Source: Cristatella mucedo
Taxonomy: Eukaryota > Bryozoa > Phylactolaemata > Cristatellidae
Assembly (NCBI GenBank): GCA_009760855.2
Contig: WPIO01000002.1
Location: 5,265,001-5,329,000 of the forward strand
Direction: 5' to 3'
Length of the DNA: 64,000 bases
Shown here: piece by piece, positions 38,101-46,560 of the stretch
Position numbering within the stretch: the stretch's first letter is position 1
Layout: each line of letters opens with the position of its first letter
The notes under the pieces: model-generated
Databases searched by the model: none
Told to the model about the DNA's origin: nothing
What the model saw: the letters and a program-made list of their open reading frames with translations, nothing else
Program-made: the position numbers and the translations under genes

Positions 38101-39469
38101 TGAGATCTGCATGTGGTCAGATAAGCAGAATTTTGTAATAATTGGTGATGATAACGTGTAGTCGTATGAGAAAATTTGGTCGAGCATGTAAAAATTGATG
38201 TGAGTAGGGCCATGTACATGAGCCGCAAGAGACAACGAGTCAGTGCACAAAATTCAGTGCTGAAGGTGTCAGATTAGTTATCAAAATTAACGTTGAATAC
38301 ACCAAGAATGAGAAAAGACTAATTTCTTGGACACAGAATCAAAATAAAATTAGAGAAATCTGAGATAAAGGAGGACTTGGTTCCTGGTGGGCGAAAGACT
38401 ACCGGCCACCATTGGTAGCAAGCTGTCGGGTGAAATCAAGACAATAGTTTTGAAAGACTACTTCCAGGGTACTGCAAATGGCTTGAAATTCGAGTGTGTG
38501 ATAATAGCGACTCTACCTCCAGTTTTGATTGATTTGTACGTGTTAAAGAAGGAAAAGCGGGGATAAGTCGGGGTTGAGCCTTTAATTGTTGAGCAGTTTA
38601 CTGATTTTAGTTAAGTTTCTGTCAAGGCGAGCAGGTCGAAGCCTTTTTAAGTAACAAGATCGCATATTAATAGGGGTATAATGCACTTTGAGCGAGGATT
38701 CCACAGACAAGCCTCAAGTCGGGCCACCGGAGTTATAGCAGGTCTGATGACCAATAAGTTAGAGAGATTCGCAGCAGCGCTTAAGGGAGAACGAGCTGAG
38801 TGGTTCGAGGCAATACTAGGAATGCCAGATGAGTGGGCTTTTAGTTCGCAGCCCCCGCGACAGCTCCGGGGCGCTTTTCTTTTGTTAAATGCAAAATGCA
38901 AAATCCATGGACCTTAGAGACCGCAATAACATATGTGAATGCATTTGAATGACGATATCGAAACGATAACAGGTTCGCTCGATCTTAGCTAAAAAGAAAG
39001 TTAATCGGCACTCTCTAAAGAAAGTCATTGCTTTCTTCTATCGCAAATCACTGCGGTTCACATGCCCTGCATTTCTTGAAGTTTAAGGTGTATGTTTCCG
39101 GAAGTTAAACGTAATGTACTCATTTACCCCCTCACCACTGCCGGACTGGCTTGGGCTTCGTGGTGAACAGCAGAGGCAGCGGGTAAAATAGCGGTTGAGG
39201 ACAATGCTCTTGAATTTGGCTCCTTCGCACAGCTCGTTAGCATACTCAATACTCAGCAAAACGCATTGCTACGGTCGTGAGTGAAAGGCTCCGTGAGTCG
39301 TCAGAACATCATCCGGAAATCAAATCTATAGGTTGTGGCCCATGGATGGCAATGAGCAGACAATTGTGCAGTCGAGGCTCCGGCTTACCGATGACAGGAA
39401 TGACGGGTTGGTCACTGAAGCTTCCGAATCCCAGCCTCACGTAGCTTGTAACGGTAGCCAGGGCTTGTC
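20061..39469 (-). CDS. ITGB: Integrin beta gene A, conserved exon set
   Basis: Gene-level entry for a multi-exon integrin beta subunit, the single-pass membrane partner of an integrin alpha chain that links extracellular matrix to the actin cytoskeleton. The sequence shows, in transcript order, a beta-I domain exon (39469-39389), I-EGF exons (31852-about 31674, 30914-30781, 22869-22774), beta-tail exons (21596-21470 and 20812-20699), a transmembrane/juxtamembrane exon (20480-20308) and a tail exon with two NPxY motifs ending in TAG at 20061. Intron phases agree from 30914 to the stop. Introns reach about 8 kb and are filled with LINEs. The PSI, most of beta-I and the hybrid domain are not securely located; candidates are listed separately. 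The I-EGF2 exon has an in-frame TGA, so this copy may be damaged or that exon may be skipped. The family call is very secure; the full model is partial. Confidence 0.93.
20308..20480 (-). CDS. ITGB: Integrin beta gene A, transmembrane and juxtamembrane exon
   Basis: Exon of 173 nt starting in phase 1 after the acceptor at 20482-20481 and ending in phase 0. It encodes the last beta-tail cysteine (DCPAD), a hydrophobic membrane segment of about 23 residues rich in Leu, Ala and Ile (part is IVALLLLALLLW), then the membrane-proximal motif TIQDRREYESYLQE and KRERW. This is the integrin beta signature of a Trp/Lys at the membrane border, D-R-R-E-(F/Y) and a later Trp. The donor is GTCGGC, a weak match to consensus, chosen because it is in the right phase and precedes the tail exon by a 163-nt intron. 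That intron is GC-rich and has no stop in this frame, so retention would be translatable. Confidence 0.95.
20699..20812 (-). CDS. ITGB: Integrin beta gene A, beta-tail exon 2
   Basis: Exon of 114 nt (phase 1 to phase 1) with donor G|GTACGT at 20698. Its last codons read PLLLSID and splice in frame to D-C-P-A-D of the transmembrane exon, reproducing the usual beta-tail end. The stretch IIFYVTFTW resembles the aromatic strand before that cysteine. Two acceptors fit: AG at 20814-20813 (phase 1, compatible with the upstream exon here) or AG at 20827-20826 (phase 0, adding four codons). The pyrimidine-rich run CTGTTTCTGT lies upstream of both. The sequence is divergent, so identity rests on splice phase, position and the flanking secure exons more than on residue identity. 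Confidence 0.75.
21470..21596 (-). CDS. ITGB: Integrin beta gene A, beta-tail exon 1 (cysteine-rich)
   Basis: Open segment encoding RCSTSGNVHTCGYTDRQDC followed by HLTC. The cysteine ladder C-x8-C-x7-C-x3-C resembles the start of the integrin beta-tail domain, where a Cys-x3-Cys pair follows a short cysteine cluster. The donor is G|GTACGT at 21469-21468, phase 1, matching the next exon. The start is uncertain: AG before 21596 gives phase 0, which fits the phase-0 end of the I-EGF4 exon, while AG at 21582-21581 gives a shorter phase-1 exon with a better pyrimidine context. A family B LINE fragment lies just beyond it, at 21.65-21.87 kb. Confidence 0.72.
21650..21870 (+). mobile_element. LINE family B, C-terminal reverse transcriptase fragment
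   Basis: Plus strand encodes MAARLVFKSQRFEHVSLL and KELGWLLVEQRIQSKV, the family B version of the motif seen again at 53.1 kb. It lies in a gene A intron between beta-tail exon 1 and I-EGF4, opposite in strand to the gene. Confidence 0.85.
22774..22869 (-). CDS. ITGB: Integrin beta gene A, I-EGF4 exon
   Basis: Phase-0 exon of 32 codons flanked by TATAG at the acceptor and CCG|GTGAGT at the donor. It encodes PCNGRGACMCGRCECP and then GYRGPFC, the diagnostic integrin EGF pattern C-x-G-x-G-x-C-x-C-G-x-C-x-C followed by Y-x-G-x-x-C. I-EGF modules form the leg of the beta subunit and relay conformational activation. It follows the I-EGF3 exon in matching phase 0, so the junction reads C-I-E-A-S-T-T-S then D-I-P-C, very like the equivalent point in other integrins. 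One of the clearest exons in the window. Confidence 0.96.
23317..23391 (-). CDS. Possible extra 25-codon cassette exon in gene A
   Basis: Open 75-nt segment between a plausible acceptor (GGGCAG before 23391) and a good donor (TGG|GTACGT at 23316). It is phase 0 at both ends and lies in the phase-0 intron between the I-EGF3 and I-EGF4 exons, so inclusion would insert 25 residues without changing frame. The peptide begins QYCGHELCLTEVEIW and adds two cysteines and two tryptophans. I know of no such module at this place in integrins. It could be a cassette exon, a decayed exon or chance; codon composition is more GC-rich than the surrounding intron. A family A LINE starts about 100 bp away. Confidence 0.3.
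23490..24078 (+). mobile_element. LINE family A, young 5'-truncated copy
   Basis: In a gene A intron, antisense to it. It begins with three 19-bp copies of ATTGACTTCAAGGTTTTGT, then encodes LSLTFRSLHSMAPAYLSDIL to SGSL with an intact frame (23516-23830), the 3' UTR, the hairpin and an (ATT)n tail. Confidence 0.95.
24540..25400 (-). mobile_element. LINE family A, young C-terminal copy
   Basis: The reverse strand keeps one open frame of about 200 codons (SDLSLDDHISSTVKSAYF to SGSL, 24777-25481) with the 3' UTR, hairpin and (ATT)n tail at 24540-24560. Nearly identical at protein level to the copy at 60.0-60.9 kb; only a handful of substitutions are visible. Confidence 0.95.
25401..27572. other. 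Gene A intron, AT-rich
   Basis: Intron between the I-EGF3 and I-EGF4 exons. Short open frames on both strands; no exon or repeat family recognised. Confidence 0.5.
27573..28100 (+). mobile_element. LINE family A, 3' copy
   Basis: Encodes LTFRSLHSLAPAYLSDILPH to SGPL in one frame, then the 3' UTR, hairpin and AT-rich tail. 5' truncated near the same place as the 23.5-kb copy. Confidence 0.93.
28130..29271 (-). mobile_element. LINE family A, old degenerate copy
   Basis: Reverse-strand 3' UTR and C-terminal coding remnants with many frameshifts. Sequence at 29185-29271 matches the 41.86-41.95 kb copy before being cut by the DNA transposon at 29272. Confidence 0.85.
29272..30582 (+). mobile_element. 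Tigger/pogo-like DNA transposon remnant
   Basis: Begins CAGTTGTCCCTCG and ends with the inverted counterpart CAAGGGTCAACTG, so both terminal inverted repeats are visible. Inside, the plus strand encodes LPPNTTSLIQKMNQGVIRAF, the C-terminal part of a DDE transposase of the Tigger/Jerky (CENP-B-like) group, then a diverged tail region up to about 30180. The N-terminal DNA-binding part and most of the catalytic core are missing, so it is a non-autonomous, internally deleted copy of 1.3 kb. The 5' flank is TA, as expected for the group; the 3' flank reads CA. Confidence 0.88.
30781..30914 (-). CDS. ITGB: Integrin beta gene A, I-EGF3 exon
   Basis: Exon of 134 nt, phase 1 to phase 0, with acceptor CTTGCAG and donor TCG|GTATGT. 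It encodes HGTCRCDQRGENYCDC, then VYSSCDCPLSRETC, the second half of one I-EGF module and the start of the next. The CDC-x4-E-x-C arrangement corresponds to the linker before I-EGF4 in other integrins. The first half is longer than the usual G-x-C-x-C-G-x-C-x-C, with inserted residues between cysteines. It joins in frame to the exon at 22869. The intervening intron of 7.9 kb holds several LINE copies and most of the Tigger remnant lies just upstream of it in genome coordinates. Confidence 0.93.
31062..31436 (-). mobile_element. LINE family A, 3' fragment
   Basis: The reverse strand gives the (ATT)n tail, hairpin, 3' UTR and last coding part (FKRNLKTHLFRTAYSGSL). It lies between the I-EGF2 and I-EGF3 exons of gene A in the same orientation as the gene. 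Confidence 0.92.
31674..31852 (-). CDS. ITGB: Integrin beta gene A, I-EGF2 exon with in-frame TGA
   Basis: Reads TCENRSSNCS, then PCSGRGMFTASGKCDC, and ends RGDFCEYDNF before a TGA at 31673-31671. The C-S-G-R-G start and the F-C-E-x-D-N-F end match I-EGF2. After the TGA the same frame continues CNSYSGLLC, which still follows the expected spacing into the next module, so the TGA sits inside the homologous region, where Asn or Ser is usual (TCA to TGA would be one change). The usual third Cys of C-E-C is Tyr here. No GT donor is visible at the expected phase-1 position. The start uses AG at 31854-31853 (phase 1); AG before the C at the codon for S in NCS is another option. Either a damaged exon, a sequence error, or an unusual boundary. 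Confidence 0.78.
31973..32069 (-). CDS. Candidate gene A exon between hybrid and I-EGF domains
   Basis: A 97-nt segment with a very good acceptor (a pyrimidine run ending CTTTCCCAG) and a good donor (GCGAG|GTAAAG at 31972), 120 nt upstream of the I-EGF2 exon. In phase 0 to 1 it reads LLARLVCQDSLW and later ADCV, and its phase-1 end fits the next exon. In another frame it reads GLYVRIHCGV then GYLTYMTLSE, which resembles a hybrid-domain strand pair but ends in phase 0. I cannot decide which frame is used. Splice signals and position support an exon; residue identity does not settle it. Confidence 0.42.
32840..33095 (-). mobile_element. LINE family A, very degenerate fragment
   Basis: Matches the family in words such as GGTAGTGAGTTC and TAAAAGATTTAAGGTT, with no open frame left. 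Confidence 0.6.
33640..35212 (+). mobile_element. LINE family A, internally deleted copy with catalytic RT motifs
   Basis: Starts with an endonuclease-region scrap (AGCGACCTTATTTCTGAAAA) near 33680, then a 212-codon frame (33795-34433) carrying LLDISEAFDNI and YADDTQLY, so both Asp-containing RT motifs are present. The C-terminal part (34518-34931), 3' UTR, hairpin and ATT tail follow after frame breaks. Endonuclease and N-terminal RT are deleted. Confidence 0.92.
37255..38905 (-). mobile_element. LINE family A, 5' half (endonuclease to early RT)
   Basis: The reverse strand encodes ACLWNPRSKC (near 38700), an endonuclease remnant with DYTLSSPIITKFCLSDHMQI (about 38010-38150), and an RT entry segment LYCIDLPLPCIANIINMSL-like near 37300-37370. 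It stops abruptly at 37255 without the catalytic RT or 3' end, unusual for LINEs, which normally lose their 5' end. Confidence 0.9.
39136..39251 (-). CDS. Candidate gene A beta-I exon
   Basis: Located 137 nt downstream (in transcript sense) of the secure beta-I exon. With the acceptor CTGAG before 39251 (phase 1, as required) and the donor GTG|GTGAGG it gives LSMLTSCAKEPNS and a further open run of 25 residues. In integrins the residues after the G-F-G-S-F strand include a Leu-x-x-(Pro)-Cys, which LTSC could represent, but the expected second cysteine is absent and the acceptor lacks a good pyrimidine tract. Another frame also looks open. Treat as a guess. Confidence 0.27.
39389..39469 (-). 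CDS. ITGB: Integrin beta gene A, beta-I domain exon
   Basis: Exon of 81 nt, phase 1 to phase 1, flanked by a T-run plus AG acceptor and ATCG|GTAAGC donor. It encodes ALATVTSYVRLGFGSF followed by SDQPVIPVI. R-(L/I)-G-F-G-S-F-x-D-x-x-V-x-P is a hallmark strand of the integrin beta-I (von Willebrand A-like) domain, which carries the MIDAS ligand-binding metal site. The MIDAS D-x-S-x-S itself would be on an exon further upstream and was not found. About 7.3 kb of LINE-rich intron lies between this exon and the next well-placed one. Confidence 0.94.
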
Positions 39470-40089
39470 CTAAAAAAACACAAATGCACTTCTTCTTTGC
39501 CGTCCGATGCAACCTAAATAGCTATGCATATGCACGCTTCCACTGACTAAATGGCCACCAAAGCTGCTAGCAACATTTCGTTATGTCAAGAATCTCTACA
39601 GAATTAACCGGCATTATCTGCATAAAGGAACTTTCAGAAGATAACCGTTGGACTCCGTCCTCTGGAAATAGTATGAAGTGCAACCAGAACTCATTTGAAA
39701 TCTTGGAAAATCTTTGAAGGCATGGACAAGTCAAAGACAAAGAGTATCAACTATTGAGGTCGACATAGTTGGGGCTGAAATCTAGATCTACTGTCATCGA
39801 TGCACATTTATTTGATGACGAGAAACAATAAGAAGATGTCTAAATTTCCATGCTTTCTAAGCTAAACTAAACTGGAAAGTGGATAACAATGCAAATAATG
39901 ACGAGAAAAGAGCCTGGATTTAACAAGGGGTATTATAAAAGCAATATTGGTACAATTCTGCAGCTTATCAAAGCCACGAAGTTCGGTCTTGCTACTAAGT
40001 TTTCTAAAAAGCATGCAATCGAGCTCACACATTGACTAGTTATGAACCTCATTCTGCTCAATCTTAGCCCATCTATGGCTGTTAATAAT

Positions 40090-40200
40090 AATAATAATAC
40101 ATTTAATATATTTTCATTATAATTTCATATAGCGCCCTAAGAGAACTCAATCTCTTTCTAAGAACATCACATATGCAGCAAAGGAAGCACGATCCCATTG
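40090..40200 (-). mobile_element. LINE family A, solitary 3' tail
   Basis: (AAT)n then AGCGCCCTAAGAGAACTCAA and TCTCTTTCTAAG, the reverse complement of the family A hairpin, with a short 3' UTR stub. Confidence 0.7.
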
Positions 40201-40619
40201 GGTTGGTGCTTGTTTATATTTCTCTTTCTATAGCTACGGAAATTTCCCTTCAGAACTAAATGTCTCTTTAAAGAGAACTAATTTGAAATGAGCTGAAAAA
40301 CGAAAGTGTTAGATGCAACAGACGGCTGGTAAAGCTCAGATGGAAAACGTCGGACGAAGGATCGACCCAAAAGACTGCTAAATCGATGGCGTCACAGCTA
40401 ATTCATATTTTCTGTGAGCCAGAAATTTCCTGGAGCTGGCTTACTTCCCTAGGTAGACTGAAAAGGCCAGGCTAATAAAAATGATGGACATCGTGTGAGC
40501 CAGATGTAACCAGCTTTCGCCCGTGGTCGTATCTTTCTGTAGAATCTGGCTGACCTTGGAGAGGGGCTAAAGTGGCTCCCTTCGTCATGTTACGCTTCGG
40601 AAGCATCGCAGTCATTCAA

Positions 40620-41385
40620 TGAATAATAATATCAATACATTTGTTATAGCACCCTCGGAGAACAGTCTCATTATAGGCACTTTACATATGCTGTTTAGAA
40701 AGTATTTCAAAATGATTGTTGGTTAGGTCCCTAAACAGCAGGAACTGTGTAAGCATGCACATGCACACGAAGGACGAAACAAAATGATCAAATACATCCT
40801 GTAATAAACAGGTGTTTTTAAGCTCCTTTTTAAATGTCATAATGCCACGGGACGTTGTGACGTGCCTAGGGAGTGAGTTTCAGGCTTTGGCACCATACCA
40901 AATAAACGCTCGGTCTTAAAATGATTTGATGTTCGTATGAGATATAGCTAAAATAGTCTAGTCAGAACAGTGGGTTGTAAGATTCTTGGCCTGGCTGAGA
41001 GTAGTTCTGATAGGTAGGGAGGAGCTAGAGAATAAAGGAACCCAAAATGAAGTGAGAAGATCTCGAAATCGATAAGCTTCTCGATTGAGAGCCAGCGCAG
41101 GTCGGCTAGATATCTTGTGATGTGGCAACCGTGACACTCAAAACAAACAAGCCTAGATTCAGAGTTTTACACTAAGTGTAAGCACCTGATTGCATCCGCG
41201 TGTAGACCAGCAAGCAACGAGTTACAGAAGCTGAGACGGGATTTCACAAATGCATGGACACGATTCGATGAAATATCTGTGTCTAAGCAAGCTTGAGTTT
41301 GAGCAATTTAGGCAGCTGAAAGAAGGCAGGCTTGACTGCGGAGCTGATGTGGTCTTCGATAAAGGCATCTATGTATCACAGCATT
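40620..41385 (-). mobile_element. LINE family A, degenerate C-terminal copy
   Basis: Reverse-strand tail (CACCCTCGGAGAACAGTCTC), 3' UTR and C-terminal coding remnants; frames broken. Confidence 0.85.
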
Positions 41386-41620
41386 TACTGAGTCCCTGTA
41401 ATTCGTCTTTTATGTGCTTTTGTGGCCAACACTGTGCATGCTGCCACTAACCAAACTGGCATGCTGACCATGTGTATGTCACACCTAACCATGTTAATCT
41501 TCTTGTGTATTGAGCATGCAACTACTATTGATTCGATCGTGCTTCATTTGCAGCAAATGCAAGGTGGCTAGAAAGAGATTGAGTTCTCTAAGGGTGCTAT
41601 ATCAAAAGCATTATTATTAG
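41386..41620 (+). mobile_element. LINE family A, 3' UTR fragment
   Basis: Plus-strand 3' UTR (GCATGCTGCCACTAACC), hairpin and ATT tail abutting the opposite-strand copy head to head at about 41385. Confidence 0.85.
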
Positions 41621-41639
41621 TATTTATTAAAGGCCACTT

Positions 41640-42900
41640 TTGAACAGGACTCCTAGATTACATGCAGGTTCAAAAGGAAATATGCTGATGAAGCCGACGT
41701 TGAGCGTTAGATTCGCCAATTTCTGGGTCGTATTTGGTTTGCACTTTTAACGTCATTCCTTTTAAGAAAGTTAGTGCCATGCAAGTAGGGATGTCATCAA
41801 TAAATGCAGCAAGGGTGTCTAGAGAATTTGATATGCTTGAAAGCTAGAAGGGATCTAAGCAAAGGTGCAACTGAGTGTCATCTGCATAGAACTAAAAGCC
41901 TAGGTTTCACTTGGAGGTCGCATCAGCAAGAGGGAGAGTATAAACTGTGAAAAGAAGCCGACCGAGCCCCGAACTCTGAGGTACCCCATGATTAACTGGT
42001 TCCTCGGATAATCTTCGTCAGGTCACATCAAAAGCAATGGTGTCTTTGTGGAGTAATCGGCTCTAAACCCAGACTGGAACTTACTTGCTAGGTTTGGGGT
42101 TTCAAAATAGGAGTTCAGTTGGTCTGCCACAACTCGTTCGAGTGTATTTGATAGGAATGGGAGAAGGGATGTTGGATGACGAAAGCTTCTCGAGTTCTCT
42201 TGGCTCAGCGTGGCTTTGTTAATTAGTGGCCTAACGATAGCCTTTTGGAAAGGTGCAGGGATCTGGCCCGACGCTAAGGACATATTTATAATGTTATCTA
42301 TGCATAGCAGCAGCATATTTAAGCATACTAAAGGTAGGACAGTGGGAATATGGTATAGAGGGCTAGTAATCTTCTTTGATTGATAGATGAATTTCAGGAT
42401 AACGTCACTCGTGGCCTCCTTCAATCCAGACATCAAGGTAGTGAATGGAGTCGAGGGCCAGGAGTCCTGTGCTGAGGTAATTGAAGGACAGGAGTCCAGA
42501 TGAGATGCTTCAACCTTAGGGATGTACTCTCTGACCTTGTCTATCTTGCTGACAAAGAAGATAGAGAAGCGAGCAGCTAGGTCGCCACAGGGATCACTAG
42601 GTATGGAGCTGACCTATGAGCGGTTAAGGAAATGGTTGATGGTAGACATAAGCATTTTCTGATTGTGCATCTCTGATTCAGCCATATTCTTTTAACAGTC
42701 AGACTCGGCCTTTTCTAGGATCGCCTGGTATGACCTCCAGGAGTCTTCGTATGCCTGAAGATGAACAGTCAATCCTGATTGTTTATATGCTTTCTGAAGC
42801 TTTCTCAGTTTCTTAATTTCTGGGCTAGGTCAAGGTCTAGGGTGATTAGAACCGGATCGTATGACCTGCTATAAGATCCAAGAAGGCCTCCGGGACTTCT
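41640..42900 (-). mobile_element. LINE family A, central RT segment
   Basis: The reverse strand encodes FRHPTSLLPFLSNTLERVVA and FQSGFRADYS (42023-42436), reverse transcriptase entry motifs, followed by degenerate catalytic RT. Both ends are missing. Confidence 0.9.
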
Positions 42901-43674
42901 CTCTGATTATCATTGTATTTGGGGCTAGTCGCATGCAAATTCGCATCGGATAATCAAAGCGAATTCAAATAAATATGGAAAAGACTAAGCTGCTGCAAGT
43001 CAGGTTATGTAGAGTGATTATAAGATGACTTGTGAGACATCATCATTTCCCCAAGAATAGAGTTTTAAATTCGCTTGTTTCTGAATAGTAGATTAATCTT
43101 TCTTCGGAAGTTATTAAAAAATGTTTCTAATTCATGTGATCCCTAGCATTCAGCTCTCTTATTCCCTTGTATATTGAGGCGTTTTTTACTTCATATCCAA
43201 TATCGCGTAATGAGCAGTCCCAGAAAGGAATGCGCCGACTCGTGGGAATCGTCATAGATAGTTGCACGTGCAGCTGAGTACTAGAGCTGATAATGGCTCC
43301 GAGGTGCTACCATCAATAGAAATAGAGCCAAGTAGATTGGTTGCTCGGTCTTTCTCCAGCATCAAATTCCCCCCATACCCAGGGTATTTGCGAAAACCGT
43401 AACCACTGCCAGCAAGGTAGGCTACACGGTTCTGGTAATTGATTGCTTTAGTGAGTAAGTCAATCGTTTATGCTACTAAACTTCTGAATATAACTAGATC
43501 AAGGGATAAAAGGCCGTATCGACTCTTGAGACTTTTAAAAGCAAGTACAGTGAAGAGTTGACACCCATAATGTAGATTACCAAAACTTTTTGAGGGGTGA
43601 ATGCTGCCAGAATCAGCATTTTTGGGTGTTGCAAAGCTCCACTAGTATATACGGCCAAGTGCAATACTTAATAG

Positions 43675-44530
43675 GAATAATAATACTACTGTATCTAATA
43701 TAGCTTCTTTGGAGAACTCAGTATCTTATTAGGCACTTAGCATTTGCTGCAAAGGAAGCACGAATGAATGGTTAGTGATAGCATGATCAATACACAAGTA
43801 TAATGTGGTTAGGGGGTTACATCCACAGGGTCAGCATGCAAATATTGTTAGTGGCAGCATGCATAGTTTCAGCATGCATAATCATATTAAGGACGAATCA
43901 CAGAGACCCACTAGATGCTGTGGTATAAATAGACGGGTTTTAGTTTGTTTTTAAATGTGGTCAAGTCAGAAAATGTCTTGACGCAAGTCGTGAGTGAGTT
44001 TCATGCTTTGGGAGCATTCGAACTAAAGACAGGGTCTCCAAAGAATTTGATAGTTTGTATTAGGTATGGGTAAGCAATTTATTTCCGAAAACCGGTGGTA
44101 CGATGCTTAGCCTGGTGGGGGGAGTAGATCTGAGAAGTAGGCTGGAGCCAAAGAATGAAAGGACCTACAAGTGAGTGACAGAACCTTCAAGTCGATATGT
44201 TGGCTGACTGGGAGCCAGTGCAGGTCACCGAGAAGTGGTGAGGTGTGGAAACTACGAAGCTCACAACAGACAATCCTAGCTGAAGAGTTTTGCACCACCT
44301 GTAAACACCTGAGTACGCAGGCCGGTAGACCAGCCAGCAGTGAGTTACAGAAGTCAAGACATGATATCACAAATGCAAGGACCAATTTAGATATGGTATC
44401 CCTGTCTATGCAAGCCCGAATTTTGGCAATGCTATTTAGCTAAGAGTAGAAACATTTGACTGAAGAGCTGGTGTGGTCGTCTAACGAAAAGTCACTTTGG
44501 AACAGGACGCCAGATTTCGTGCAGATTCAA
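43675..44530 (-). mobile_element. LINE family A, C-terminal copy
   Basis: The reverse strand has the tail near 43680, the 3' UTR and a 92-codon frame (SCLDFCNSLLAGLPACVL at 44107-44385). Confidence 0.92.
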
Positions 44531-44864
44531 CAGGAGCTACCACATATTCAATGTTATTACTGGTGGATACTAATGCACTGCATTACTAGGGTTGAAATAA
44601 TACAATCAGAAATATTTTACAAATTTATTTACAAGGTTTTTAGTTAAATACAAGTATATATCTTGACATTTCAATTTGCATATATATCAATGATTAGATT
44701 CAGTTTAATGGCTTGTTCAAGCTATAAGTTACTACCAATATACTAGTCGTTGAAATGAAGTTCCAGTCAGTTTTTAAGATTTTTGTTGTACTCAACTTAT
44801 ATAGCCATGCTTGGGGTGGGTAACGACCTTCTCAGGATTTCGGTACAGTAGTTCTGCTCGTTTC

Positions 44865-45520
44865 GCTTCACCTGTTGGCAGTGTTGGATATAATTGATTG
44901 GCAAGTTATTCTTCAGCACCTCTCATCTAGCCTCGGCATCACTGGAATTTCACTGCAATTTTTTAAGGCTTTTCTCAGTGGGAGAATCCAGAATGTTGAT
45001 ATCAATAGGCAACAGTCATCCCTGGAGCCTCTAACAGACAGGGTACCCCGAGTTCTTACACTGTTTCACAAGGCCCACTACGGCCTGGGTCCTCAATGCC
45101 TAGCTGAACTGCTCCTCGCGCCCTCAGGTCCTGTGTGGACAATACATTAGCTGTTCCATTTCTCCGCTTAAAGACCGTTGGCGAAAAAAACTTTAGCTCT
45201 GCAGGTCCTGGACTGTGGAACTCGCTTCCACAATTCTTACACAACGACAACTACTCTCCGGCTGCAGACTATAGCGCATCTTTTCCAGTGCTCCTGAGCT
45301 GCTACTTCCACGCTACTCACTACCTCAACTGCTCTCCTGACTCTGCTATGCTTCCTGCTTTCTCTTTGCTGCTTGAGATGAAGTCTGTTGGCTACCGAAT
45401 GCGAACCGAAAGCCACTTAGGTTGCGAGTGCACTTTAAAAATTTCTCCTGCCTAGCACCCACATAGTCTTTGTGGCTTTGTGGAGTTACAGACGGAGATA
45501 TCAACAAAAAAAGTCTCAGT
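44865..45520 (+). mobile_element. LINE family B, internally deleted RT copy
   Basis: RT motif remnants (VLDIIDWQVILQHLSSSLGI) run directly into the C-terminal segment (FHKAHYGLGPQCLAEL), so the YADD region is deleted. Ends like the other family B copies (SAMLPAFSLLLEMKSVGY). Confidence 0.9.
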
Positions 45521-45719
45521 GAATATTGCAGTATTTCCGAAATTCCTACCCCTCCGCCGATGGATTCACCAAACACAACATGGGTTTCCATTTCTAGGCC
45601 AATGATTCCTGATGGACTTTAAGCGCATTAAACTAGCTCATTTTATTTGCAGCATGTATTGCTAAAATTCGAACTTAAATTGCATGAAACACTCTCAAGT
45701 TGAATTGACAATAAAACTA

Positions 45720-46560
45720 AATGACTAGTTACAGAAAAACAAGTGCAATTTATCAATTAGAAAAACTATCCCCTAAAATGGGCTGTGGCAGAAAATCACA
45801 TTTAATATCACCGCGAAATCTAGATCTGCTCAGAAAGACTCACGGACTGCTCCAAAGTGACCTTTCAATAGACGACAAAATCTGCTCCTCAGTCAAGTCT
45901 GCTTACTTTTGGATTTATATCATTGTAGAAATTTGGGACTGCTTAAGCAACAGAATCACATACACACTGGTCCATACATTTTGACATCCCGTCTCGATTT
46001 CTCTAGCCCACTGTTTGCAGGTCTAAAGGCCTATACACTAATGGCTTACTCTTCGTTCAAAACTGTAAAGATAGACTGCTATGTCTTGACGGTTACAGTT
46101 GCAACATTATTCCATTTATCGCGGGCATGAACTGGCTCGCAATTAAATATCGCATCAACTTAAGCTTTTGTCACTCACTTTTAGGCCCCCCTCCTCTTGC
46201 TTTCGGTATCAGAACTACTCATAAAACGTATTAGAAATTGAAACTACATACTCTTCTGTGAAATCGTTAAACCATGCCTAGCAAAAACTTTAAATCCTTC
46301 GGAGACCTTGGCTTTAGTTCGTTTGCTCATAAAGCTACAATCTCCTTTCGGACTGAGGTCATGGCATCCTCAGACTTGACTACATTTAAAAAGAAGGGGT
46401 GCTTGTAAATCTTCAATTGTGTGCTAATTTGTGCTGACACTTCTTGTTATCGAAAAACATATTACCACGCTTCATCTATAGAATACTCAAAGTGCCTAGA
46501 AAGAGATTTAGCTCTCTAGAGTTGCTACACGAATTTATTACCATACCTATTATCGTTTCC
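45720..46560 (+). mobile_element. LINE family A, old C-terminal copy
   Basis: Encodes QSDLSIDDKICSSVKSAYF, then broken C-terminal frames and a degraded hairpin near 46490-46530. Confidence 0.85.

Noticed and set aside
43260-43440. Minus-strand open stretch with GYGFRKYPGYGG
   Set aside because: Low-complexity Gly/Tyr run without splice-supported ends or a known domain.
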